DNA of 9,179 bases from Pseudomonadota bacterium. Its GTDB lineage: Bacteria > Pseudomonadota > Alphaproteobacteria > Rhizobiales > Devosiaceae. The translations under genes were made by a program, and so were the position numbers. The notes beneath the pieces are model-generated. The model was given only the letters and a program-made list of their open reading frames with translations. It was not told the DNA's origin and made no database searches. The DNA lies in NCBI GenBank assembly GCA_023433985.1, contig JAEYTN010000264.1, forward strand, positions 1 to 9,179, written 5' to 3'. Positions 1 to 7,041 of this stretch are shown here, in pieces. Position 1 is the first letter of the stretch, and each line of letters opens with the position of its first letter.

Positions 1-95
1 TCGGCGAGGAGGGCGAGCAGACGCAGCCGCGTAGTTTCCCCCGCGGCGCGCAGAACTTCCACAAGATCGGCGGTATCTTCCAACGCGGCCCTCAC
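1..95 (-). CDS. ArsR/SmtB-family transcriptional regulator, N-terminal fragment (runs off the left edge)
   Basis: Only the first ~31 codons are visible. From the GTG at 93-95 the reading begins MRAALEDTADLVEVLRAAGE and continues TTRLRLLALLA. This matches the first helices of ArsR-family winged-helix repressors, where the usual form is L-K/R-A-L-A-E-x-T-R-L-R-I-L-x-L-L. Just upstream is a perfect AT-rich palindrome that probably is its own operator. The start is uncertain: GTG at 95 leaves only 3 bases between palindrome and start, with no Shine-Dalgarno. An in-frame TTG at 81-83 is preceded by GAGGG (89-93) at 5-nt spacing and may be the true start. In alphaproteobacteria, ArsR proteins of this kind are often fused to a SAM-dependent methyltransferase domain and sit beside methionine-cycle genes. 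That part is outside the window, so it remains inference. Confidence 0.72.
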   Translation of the reverse strand, partial: MRAALEDTADLVEVLRAAGETTRLRLLALLA

Positions 96-98
96 GAG

Positions 99-118
99 AT
101 ATAAAGATATCTTTATAT
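99..118. promoter_or_regulatory. Perfect 20-bp palindrome, probable ArsR-family operator
   Basis: ATATAAAGATATCTTTATAT is a perfect inverted repeat centred between 108 and 109. It is strikingly AT-rich in a GC-rich region. It lies 3 bases upstream of the GTG of the ArsR-family gene and about 100 bases upstream of the lipid-kinase gene on the other strand. Size, symmetry and position fit an autoregulatory ArsR-type operator overlapping the promoter. The regulator and effector are inferred, not shown. Confidence 0.7.
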
Positions 119-221
119 GCGTTGCGACGTGGGGTCTAGAGGGTCCTTTTCGTCGCGTCCCTGCCCTCGCAGATGAACCATCCGGATTGCCGCGCCGTTA
201 TGGGCACGAACGGGGCGACAG

Positions 222-1169
222 ATGACACAGCTTTCCTTCCACATTCTCTTCAACGGCAGCTCCGGCACGGCGCTGGCGGGAACGCTCACTGCCGACGAGC
301 TGGTGCGGCGGCTGGCCGAGCTCGGGCACTCGGTGAGTCTCGATGCCGACAGCGCCCGCCCCTTCGAGGAGCGCCTGCGCACGGCCGCCAACAGCCCGGC
401 GCCCGTGCTTCTAGCCGCCGGCGGCGATGGGACGGCGACGGCGCTGGCCGAAGTCGCGCTCGAAACGGGCAAGACGCTCGCCCTGCTGCCGCTGGGAACC
501 GCCAACCTGCTGGCCCGGGATCTCAACCTGCCCCTGACCGTCGACGACTGGTTCGCGGCGCTGCCGGAAATGACCGAACGCACCATCGATGCCGGCGAGG
601 TGAACGGCCGCATCTTTCTCCATAAGGTGGTGATCGGCGGAGTACCGCGCATCGCGGTGGTGCGTGAGAAGATCCGCGGGCGGGGCGATCTCGGGGCGCG
701 GCTCGGCTTCCTGTCGCATTTCGTCCGGCATCTCTCCCGGCTTCGGCGCTTTGCGGTCGAGGTGCGGCCAGAGGACGGGCAGCCAATGATCCATCGGGTG
801 CAGTCTATTGCGGTGGTCAACAACGACTACGACGAGGGACTGGGCAAGGTGTTCGCGCGTTCTCGGCTCGATGGCGGCTTCCTAAGCCTCTACATAGTGC
901 GCTCGCTGTCGCTCGCAGATGCGCTGCGGCTCTCGGCCGAGATGCTGCTGGGCAACTGGCGCAACGACGACGTGCTGGAGGTGGAAAACGTCTCCGCCGT
1001 AACCGTCCGCATCCGGCAGCGCCGCGCACGGGTGATGATCGACGGCGAAGTGCAACTGCTCGACGGCCCCTTCGATTTTCGCATCCGGCCGGGCGCCCTG
1101 AAGATCCTGGCGCCGCCGCCGGCCCAGGCCGTGGCGGAGGATGCATACGAGGCCGCGGTGGCGAGCTGA
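222..1169 (+). CDS. Diacylglycerol kinase-family lipid kinase (DagK/YegS/LCB5 fold)
   Basis: A 315-residue protein of the DAGK catalytic-domain family, which phosphorylates lipid alcohols such as diacylglycerol with ATP at the inner membrane surface. The diagnostic nucleotide-binding motif GGDGT is at residues 67-71. It is followed by LPLGTANLLARDLNLP (about 89-104), the family's P-L-G-T-x-N segment. The N-terminal strand with N-G-S-S-G (11-15) replaces the commoner N-P-x-S-G. The second, beta-rich half contains RLDGG and IDGE segments typical of the C-terminal domain. Length is normal for the family. The ATG at 222 has only a weak GGGGC-type ribosome site, but the conserved N-terminal strand begins right after it. 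The stop codon overlaps the next gene's start by one base, so the two are probably co-translated. The lipid substrate cannot be told from sequence; diacylglycerol, phosphatidylglycerol-type or sphingoid substrates all occur in this fold. Confidence 0.9.
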   Translation: MTQLSFHILFNGSSGTALAGTLTADELVRRLAELGHSVSLDADSARPFEERLRTAANSPAPVLLAAGGDGTATALAEVALETGKTLALLPLGTANLLARDLNLPLTVDDWFAALPEMTERTIDAGEVNGRIFLHKVVIGGVPRIAVVREKIRGRGDLGARLGFLSHFVRHLSRLRRFAVEVRPEDGQPMIHRVQSIAVVNNDYDEGLGKVFARSRLDGGFLSLYIVRSLSLADALRLSAEMLLGNWRNDDVLEVENVSAVTVRIRQRRARVMIDGEVQLLDGPFDFRIRPGALKILAPPPAQAVAEDAYEAAVAS

Positions 1170-2032
1170 TGCGCATCTGCCACCTGTCCGACCTCCACTT
1201 CGGACACCACGACACCGCGGTGGCTGAGGCGCTGGCTGCCGACATCCGGGCAAATGCGCCCAACCTCGTGGTGGCGAGCGGGGACTTCACCCAGATCGGC
1301 ACGGAGGCCGAGTTCCAGGCGGCCCGCAAGTTCCTCGACGGCCTGGAACTGCCGGTCTTTGCAGTGCCCGGCAACCACGACGTTCCGGCGCGCGACCTGC
1401 TGCGCCGGTTCATTTCGCCCTACGGGCTTTACCGCAAGTACATCGACACCGAACTCGAGCCGCTGCTCGACCTGGGCGACGTGGTGCTCGCCGGGATCAA
1501 GACTTCCCGCCGGTGGCGCGCCGAACTCAACTGGGCGCATGGCTCGATCAGTCGCGGGCAGCTCGAAACGCTGGAGCGCCGGCTGGGGGATACCTCGCCG
1601 GGGGCCCTTCGCATCGTCGTCGCCCACCACCCGCTGATGCAGCCCGAGGGCGACGTGCTGAAGCCGATGCGCCTGGTGCGCCGAGCCCATCAGGCGCTCG
1701 AGACTTTCTCGCGGCTGCGCGTCCGGCTGGTGCTCTCCGGCCACTTCCACCTCTCGTACGTCCGGAACCACGGCGCCGGTGTGAGGGACGGCGCACCGGT
1801 CGGCCTGCGCGAGGCCGAGACGGCGCCGATCCTCGTAGCGCAGGCGGGCTCGGCGGTTTCGACGCGGCTGCGTGGCCAGTCGAACGGCTACAACGTCATC
1901 GAGATCGCCAACGGCGAGATCACCCTGACCGTGCGCGAATGGGACGGCACCCGCTGGGCCGCCCGCGAAACCCGCTCGGCCTCCGAGCAACCGCCGTCGC
2001 CTCCGCCGGAGGCTCCCGCCCCCTCCGCCTAA
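1169..2032 (+). CDS. Calcineurin-like metallophosphoesterase (CpdA-like class III phosphodiesterase family)
   Basis: A 287-residue protein with the full set of dinuclear metal ligands in order: D8-x-H10 (SDLHFG), G-D39 (SGDF), GNHD at 68-71, HH at 153-154 (VAHHP), and G-H192-x-H194 (GHFH). This layout and length are those of the CpdA/Icc-type phosphoesterases, which cleave phosphodiesters such as cyclic nucleotides. No signal peptide is evident, so it is probably cytosolic. The last ~18 residues are a proline/serine/alanine-rich tail of no known function. The start ATG overlaps the TGA of the lipid-kinase gene, so the pair forms an operon. This pairing could mean a role in phospholipid or head-group phosphate turnover rather than in cAMP breakdown. 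The substrate is unknown; the fold assignment is secure. Confidence 0.9.
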   Translation: MRICHLSDLHFGHHDTAVAEALAADIRANAPNLVVASGDFTQIGTEAEFQAARKFLDGLELPVFAVPGNHDVPARDLLRRFISPYGLYRKYIDTELEPLLDLGDVVLAGIKTSRRWRAELNWAHGSISRGQLETLERRLGDTSPGALRIVVAHHPLMQPEGDVLKPMRLVRRAHQALETFSRLRVRLVLSGHFHLSYVRNHGAGVRDGAPVGLREAETAPILVAQAGSAVSTRLRGQSNGYNVIEIANGEITLTVREWDGTRWAARETRSASEQPPSPPPEAPAPSA

Positions 2033-2033
2033 G

Positions 2034-2058
2034 AAAAACGGCGGCCTCGCGGCCGCCG
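2034..2058 (-). terminator. Rho-independent terminator of the DUF2336 gene
   Basis: An 8-bp perfect stem, CGGCGGCC/GGCCGCCG (2039-2046 with 2051-2058), closes a 4-base loop. On the minus strand it is followed by a run of five T (the A-run 2034-2038). The stem lies 28 bases past the stop of the minus-strand gene ending at 2087. On the plus strand the hairpin is followed by AAAG instead of a T-run, so it is a weak terminator in that direction, though it could still block readthrough from the phosphoesterase gene. Confidence 0.8.
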
Positions 2059-2086
2059 AAAGTTGGTTGGACAGACTTTGGAATTC

Positions 2087-3217
2087 TCAGGCGGCGCCGA
2101 CGACGTCCTCGTTGGGAAGGCGGCGGCGGAAGGCGTGGGTGCGCCAGAGCTCGAAGATGCCGACGGCCTCGTCCTTGCTCAGGGCTTCGAAACGGCGGCG
2201 AACGTTCTGCAGGTCGGCCTGGCTCGGAAGATCGCGCCAGGGCATCGATGCGATCATGGCCTCGAACAGGTCGGGCTGGATACCGAGCGCCCGGAGCGCA
2301 ACGGTGATCGCCACATAGTCCTGCATCGCCAGCCACTTCACGAAGACCTCGGGGCCGACACGCAGCAGCATGGTGAGCGCCGCGGCGGTGTGGTGACCGT
2401 AGCCGAAGCGGGCGAAGCGGATCAGCGCACGCTCGTCGAGCTGCTTGCGGTCCGAGAGCGCCTTCACCTGGTTGTAGGCGACCTTCCAGTCCTGGCTGTT
2501 GAAGCCGGCGCGGTTGCGCATGCGGTTGTAGACCACGGCGGAAACCTTGCCGACAGTAACCGGATCGATCTTGGGGTCGATGGCGGCGATGGTCTCCATC
2601 ACCTTGTCGCCCACGATGTTGATCTGGCCGCCGAGACTCTTCCAGTCGATATCCTCACGGCCGCGGAGATCCTTGGCCATCTCGGCATCGGAGGTGGCAC
2701 GCTCGACGAGGCGCTCAAGTGCCTGCTGTCCGAGTTCGGCATTGGCGTTGCGCACCAGCCGGTGCACCGAAGCACCCTGCCCGTGCTCCACCACCGCCTC
2801 GGCTACGCGCTCGGGCACCTGCTTGCGGCCGGCAATGGCGACGCGATGCTCTTCGGACTGCGTGGAAACAATGTCGATCAAGTCGTCATCGCTGAGCACG
2901 TTGGAGAACTCCAGCAGCGGCTGCGCCACCTGGATTTCGTCATTGGCCAGCTTCACGACCACGTTGCCCGGCGCCCGATCGAGGGGAGCGAGGAGCTTCG
3001 CCACGTGGGCCCGTGCCTCGGTCTCGACGAGTTCCGCGAGCTGGCAGAGCACCTCGTCGTACTGCGCGACCTGCTCGTCGTCGCAGCGATCCGAAACGTA
3101 GGAGTAGAGCTGCGCCATGTTGCGGAACAGCTGGTCACGTTCGACGATGTTGGAATCCCCGTTCAGGACCCTGAACGTCGAGAAGGCGCGGGTGTTGCCC
3201 TCATCCATCTCAGTCAT
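2087..3217 (-). CDS. DUF2336 domain-containing protein
   Basis: A 376-residue, soluble, mainly alpha-helical and strongly charged protein, recognised as a member of DUF2336, a family largely confined to alphaproteobacteria and without an assigned biochemical function. I see no catalytic motif, signal peptide or membrane segment. The sequence reads as successive helices with many Glu/Arg/Leu residues (for example the LVETEARAHVAKLLAPLDRA region near residues 60-80), which suggests a helical-repeat scaffold or interaction protein. The ATG at 3217 is chosen because it follows AAGGGAAG at suitable spacing. The reading frame stays open further upstream, but that extension lies opposite the ferredoxin region and does not resemble the family. 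A 137-bp gap separates it from the ferredoxin gene, so it may have its own promoter. A clear terminator follows at 2034-2058. Confidence 0.8.
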   Translation of the reverse strand: MTEMDEGNTRAFSTFRVLNGDSNIVERDQLFRNMAQLYSYVSDRCDDEQVAQYDEVLCQLAELVETEARAHVAKLLAPLDRAPGNVVVKLANDEIQVAQPLLEFSNVLSDDDLIDIVSTQSEEHRVAIAGRKQVPERVAEAVVEHGQGASVHRLVRNANAELGQQALERLVERATSDAEMAKDLRGREDIDWKSLGGQINIVGDKVMETIAAIDPKIDPVTVGKVSAVVYNRMRNRAGFNSQDWKVAYNQVKALSDRKQLDERALIRFARFGYGHHTAAALTMLLRVGPEVFVKWLAMQDYVAITVALRALGIQPDLFEAMIASMPWRDLPSQADLQNVRRRFEALSKDEAVGIFELWRTHAFRRRLPNEDVVGAA

Positions 3218-3295
3218 ATCACTTCCCTTTCGGCTTCTGCCGGATGGGAGCAGATTGGGCCGCCAGGTGAGTGCGCCGGCTGAAGGCAAGGGCGA

Positions 3296-3312
3296 GCATT
3301 TGACTAAAATGC
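3296..3312. promoter_or_regulatory. Short inverted repeat upstream of the DUF2336 gene
   Basis: GCATTT (3296-3301) and AAATGC (3307-3312) form a perfect 6-bp inverted repeat around GACTA. It sits about 80 bases upstream of the DUF2336 start, in the only AT-rich patch of the 3218-3354 gap. It could be an operator or part of a promoter. No T-run follows on either strand, so it does not look like a terminator. A chance occurrence is possible. Confidence 0.3.
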
Positions 3313-3354
3313 CGCGCAAATTGGAGGGAAGCGTTAGCTGCCGGCGATGCGCCC

Positions 3355-3678
3355 TCAGGGGTCCTTGCGGGCGCTTTCGGCGAGCGTGACTTTCAGCCCG
3401 TCGAGATCTTCGGAGAGCAGGATCTGGCAGCTGAGGCGGGAGGTCGGCTTCTTGTCGAGGGTCGAGTAAAGGAGGTCTTCCTCGTCGTCGCTGGGCGGCG
3501 GCAGGCGATCGAACCAGGCCTCGTCGACATAGACATGGCAGGTAGCGCACGAGCACGCGCCGCCGCACTCGGCCTTGATGTTGAGGCCCCAGTCGCGGAT
3601 CACCTCCATGGTGCGCCAGCCATCGAGCCCCTCGAGCTCGTGTTCGGCGCCATCCTGATCTGTGACGAGGATTTTCAT
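3355..3678 (-). CDS. [2Fe-2S] ferredoxin, adrenodoxin/Isc type
   Basis: A 107-residue electron carrier starting MKILVTDQDG. The cluster ligands are visible as C38-x5-C44-x2-C47 (in the CGGACSCATCHVYVD stretch) and C84 (RLSCQI), the spacing of adrenodoxin, FdVI and Isc-type ferredoxins. C42 is an additional cysteine seen in several bacterial members. The acidic segment around residues 63-68 (SDDEED) matches the partner-docking region of this family. The ATG at 3678 gives the standard family length. An upstream in-frame ATG at 3744 would add 22 residues unlike ferredoxins. Its ribosome site is weak. It lies 71 bases downstream of the SGNH hydrolase gene and near a ferredoxin-NADP reductase gene, which makes that reductase a plausible electron donor. 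Acceptors could be Fe-S assembly, a P450-like enzyme or the sulfite reductase; none is proven. Confidence 0.92.
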   Translation of the reverse strand: MKILVTDQDGAEHELEGLDGWRTMEVIRDWGLNIKAECGGACSCATCHVYVDEAWFDRLPPPSDDEEDLLYSTLDKKPTSRLSCQILLSEDLDGLKVTLAESARKDP

Positions 3679-3749
3679 GCAGGACCCGCTTGCGCCCTCC
3701 GCGCTTTCGACGCGGTGGGTAGCTGCCAGTCCGGCACGCGTCAACTAGC

Positions 3750-4496
3750 TTATGGACTGAAGGAATCCGCGATGAGACGGGCCAGATCTTCGCGCCGGGG
3801 GTCGGTGAGGTGGACGCCGTCGGGTTTGAAGTCTGCGGGATCGTAGGCTGGCGCGAAGGTGTCATAGTCGACTACGGCGAGTTCGGCGCCAATCGCCGCC
3901 CGGTACTCCGTGGTGACTTCGCTCCGGCAACCATCGAACATGCAGGAGTAGAAAGCCGCCTTCGCCATGGACGGGAACGGCCTCGGCGCGCCGTTGCTGG
4001 TCCATGGCAGTTCCAGCAGGCGCACGGATGCACCGAGACGGGTCAACGCCTCGGCCAGGTCCCGAACGGCTCCGGCGTAGGCCGTTGCGCCGCGATGCTG
4101 CATCACGTCGTTCACGCCGACGACGAGTACTGCGTGCTGCGGCGCTAGCGCGGCAACCTCCGCTTGCAGGGCCGCATCGCTTTGGAAGGACTGGATGATC
4201 TCGCGCGCCGTACGGCCGGAATAGCTCACGGAGCAGACGCGGGCATTCTGGCTGAGCGGACCGTCAAGGCGCTGCTCCGAAGCCCAGCTGTCGCCGACGA
4301 CCAGCACGCGGAGGGAGGTATCAACGGGCCCTGAGCATGCCAGGACGTTCTTGAGGCTTGCCGGCTGGTGGTCGAGCCACACGGTAGCGGCAACTACCGG
4401 CACCCCCAGCACGGCGACAGCCATGATGGACGCAGTCGCGAGGCGCAGAAACGCTGGCAATGTTCGACCCTCCCCGACGGGAGGATCGAAAATCAC
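3750..4496 (-). CDS. SGNH/GDSL-family hydrolase with N-terminal signal anchor
   Basis: Counted from the GTG at 4496 the protein is 248 residues. The SGNH blocks are all present: block I VVGDSW with nucleophile Ser70, block II Gly94 (SYSGRTA), block III GVND with Asn129, and block V DGVH with Asp226 and His229. A hydrophobic stretch at residues 21-39 (ASIMAVAVLGVPVVAATVW) is a signal anchor or uncleaved signal peptide, so the catalytic domain should face the periplasm. Family members act as esterases, lipases or deacetylases on lipids and polysaccharides; the substrate is not evident here. The start is doubtful. GTG 4496 lacks a ribosome site and sits just after a hairpin, whereas TTG at 4458-4460 (residue 13) has GGGGAGGG 7 bases upstream and gives a normal signal-anchor N-terminus (236 residues). 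I slightly favour the TTG but give the longer frame. The gene follows the ferredoxin reductase after a 100-bp gap. Confidence 0.82.
   Translation of the reverse strand: MIFDPPVGEGRTLPAFLRLATASIMAVAVLGVPVVAATVWLDHQPASLKNVLACSGPVDTSLRVLVVGDSWASEQRLDGPLSQNARVCSVSYSGRTAREIIQSFQSDAALQAEVAALAPQHAVLVVGVNDVMQHRGATAYAGAVRDLAEALTRLGASVRLLELPWTSNGAPRPFPSMAKAAFYSCMFDGCRSEVTTEYRAAIGAELAVVDYDTFAPAYDPADFKPDGVHLTDPRREDLARLIADSFSP
4466..4487 (-). promoter_or_regulatory. Hairpin enclosing the likely Shine-Dalgarno of the SGNH hydrolase gene
   Basis: In the minus-strand mRNA GATCCTCCC pairs with GGGAGGGTC around a GTCG loop, giving 9 pairs including one G-U. The 3' arm contains the GGGAGGG ribosome site serving the TTG at 4458-4460. 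If that TTG is the start, the hairpin would hide the ribosome site and could tune translation. If the GTG at 4496 is used, the same bases are only codons 4-10. Confidence 0.4.
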
Positions 4497-4500
4497 GCGG

Positions 4501-4520
4501 CATCCCAGCTACTTGGGATG
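4501..4520 (-). repeat. Perfect 7-bp inverted repeat in the leader of the SGNH hydrolase gene
   Basis: CATCCCA (4501-4507) and TGGGATG (4514-4520) form a perfect stem around a 6-base loop. It lies 4 bases upstream of the GTG at 4496 and 14 bases before the second hairpin. It has no following T-run, so it is a poor terminator for the reductase gene. It could be an mRNA leader structure or a protein-binding site. Confidence 0.4.
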
Positions 4521-4596
4521 GTTCCTTACAATTGCGCCAATCGGTTACGCATCTCTGCGTACATCCCGTGGCGGGATTGCCCGGCCGGCGGGCGCG

Positions 4597-5622
<1,026 letters not shown>

Positions 5623-5748
5623 TCACTTCTCGTTTGGCTCAAGGGCGCTCTCGGCCCTTAGGTCCTGGGGTATGCGCTGGCCTGTCACGCTAGGCGCGGC
5701 GAAAGGCGCTTCCGCGACGCCCGCGGGACACGCCGTATAGTCGGGTCG

Positions 5749-7041
5749 TCAGGCGATCTCCACCGCGCGGCGGCGGAGGAACGGACGGGTGCCGAGCGGC
5801 ACCTCGGTCTTGCCGACCGGCTGGTAGAAGATCTCGACGGTGGCGAGCTTGCCCTCTTCGAGCGCCTTCCTGGTCGGCTCGTGCTTCACCACCAGCGCGT
5901 TGATGCCGCAGCGCAGCATGTGCGACACCTGGTCGTGCAGCACGTCGCCCACGGCGCGGAGCTCGCCGGTGTAGTTGTAGCGCTCCGACAGCAGGCGCGC
6001 GGAGGAATAGCCGCGTCCGTCGCTGAAGGCGGGGAACTGGATGGCGATCGACGCGAAGCGGCCGAGGTCGGCGGCAACGTCCTCGACCCGTTCGCCCGGC
6101 GAGACCAGCAGCCCCACGGGGTGCGGGTTGGCGAGCACGGCGTCGCGGTTGGCGACGAACACCGACAGCGGGATGTGGGTGTAGCTCACCGAGCCGGGAT
6201 CGTCGCCCTCGGCCCAGGCGCGGAAAGGATCGGCGACGAACTTGCCCTCTTTCCAGAGGTTCAATTCCTGAGCGGCCATGGGTTTGGCGATGGCTCCGTT
6301 GAAATCGAAATGGATGCCGCACTCTTTCTTGTTGAGCCCGCGCCAGCGGCCGGCACGCGGGTCCTCGCCCTCGGCGACGACGCTGGTGCAGGGTGCGCAG
6401 CCGATGGACTTGTAGCCCTTGGCATAGAGCGGATGCTCCGGCAAGCCATACTTGAGCTTGTAGGTCGTGATATCGGCGTCGGAGAAATAGGCAAGCGGAT
6501 TGACCTTGATGCGGTCGTCGCTGGTGAGCTCGAAATGCGGGAGAACCCCGCGCTCCTTGGTCTGGTAGCGCTTGCGCCCGGTGACCCAGCCGCCGAAGCC
6601 GGACACGGCCGCATCGAGCGGCTCGGTCTTGCGGATATGGCAGCAGGAATCGGGATCCGTCTCCCACAGGTCGCCCTTGGGATCGAAGCGGCCCAGGTCC
6701 TTGCTGTCGGGGTGGAGCGCGATGACGTTGGTGAGGCCGAGATGGCGCTTCAGCGTCTCGACGTAGTCGAGCGTCTCGGCGAAATGCTTGCCGGTTTCGA
6801 GGAAGTAGACCGGCAGGCTCGGATCGACCTGCGCCACCATGTGCAGCAGCACCGAGGAATCGGCGCCGAACGACGAGACGATGGCGAGATCACCCGGCAG
6901 AAGCTGCTCGGTCGCCTGGCGGAGGACGGCAACGCCGTCCATCTCGTCGAACATGCCGTTGAGCGACATGATGCCGAGTTCGCGCAGCCGGTCGCGCTTG
7001 TGCGGGCGGAGGCCCGCGACGGCGAGATCAAGCGTTGCCAT
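5749..7041 (-). CDS. cysH: Assimilatory APS reductase CysH fused to a C-terminal DUF934 domain
   Basis: A 430-residue protein. Residues ~1-250 are CysH, which reduces activated sulfate to sulfite with thioredoxin or glutathione. SSFGADSSVLLH (56-67) is the PP-loop-like nucleotide site, and the catalytic cysteine is C241 in KKECGIH. Cys pairs C133-C134 (DSCCHIRK) and C215-x2-C218 (GCAPC) are the [4Fe-4S] ligands that mark adenylyl-sulfate (APS) rather than PAPS reductases. From about residue 258 (LNLWKEGKF) to the end the sequence matches DUF934, including FPAFSDGRGYSSARLL (337-351) and ELRAVGDVLHDQ (360-371). DUF934 is normally a separate protein of ~160-170 residues encoded between cysI and cysH. 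The frame is continuous with no stop between the parts. Met255 (codon 6277-6279) could be the relic start of the DUF934 gene but lacks a close ribosome site. The ATG at 7041 follows AAGGAGGC and overlaps cysI by 14 bases. Confidence 0.9.
   Translation of the reverse strand: MATLDLAVAGLRPHKRDRLRELGIMSLNGMFDEMDGVAVLRQATEQLLPGDLAIVSSFGADSSVLLHMVAQVDPSLPVYFLETGKHFAETLDYVETLKRHLGLTNVIALHPDSKDLGRFDPKGDLWETDPDSCCHIRKTEPLDAAVSGFGGWVTGRKRYQTKERGVLPHFELTSDDRIKVNPLAYFSDADITTYKLKYGLPEHPLYAKGYKSIGCAPCTSVVAEGEDPRAGRWRGLNKKECGIHFDFNGAIAKPMAAQELNLWKEGKFVADPFRAWAEGDDPGSVSYTHIPLSVFVANRDAVLANPHPVGLLVSPGERVEDVAADLGRFASIAIQFPAFSDGRGYSSARLLSERYNYTGELRAVGDVLHDQVSHMLRCGINALVVKHEPTRKALEEGKLATVEIFYQPVGKTEVPLGTRPFLRRRAVEIA

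Noticed and set aside
113..823. A 236-codon minus-strand frame opposite the lipid kinase gene.
   Set aside because: Arg/Ser-rich shadow of a confidently identified gene, and it ends inside the operator palindrome.
2063..3283. A 406-codon plus-strand frame opposite the DUF2336 gene.
   Set aside because: The minus-strand protein is a recognisable family member with a ribosome site; the plus-strand translation matches nothing and lacks a credible start.
3679..3749. TTGAC at 3740-3744 (minus strand) considered as the -35 box of a ferredoxin promoter.
   Set aside because: No convincing -10 element lies about 17 bases downstream, so the call would rest on five bases.
3218..3865. Upstream extension of the DUF2336 frame giving a 592-residue protein.
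   Set aside because: The added part is antisense-free but overlaps the ferredoxin gene in another frame and has no family resemblance; the ATG at 3217 has a good ribosome site.
5641..5659. Hairpin AAGGGC/GCCCTT between cysH and the ferredoxin reductase gene, considered as a terminator.
   Set aside because: The stem is only 6 bp with a 7-base loop and no T-run on the minus strand, so termination is not supported; it may be a minor leader structure or chance.
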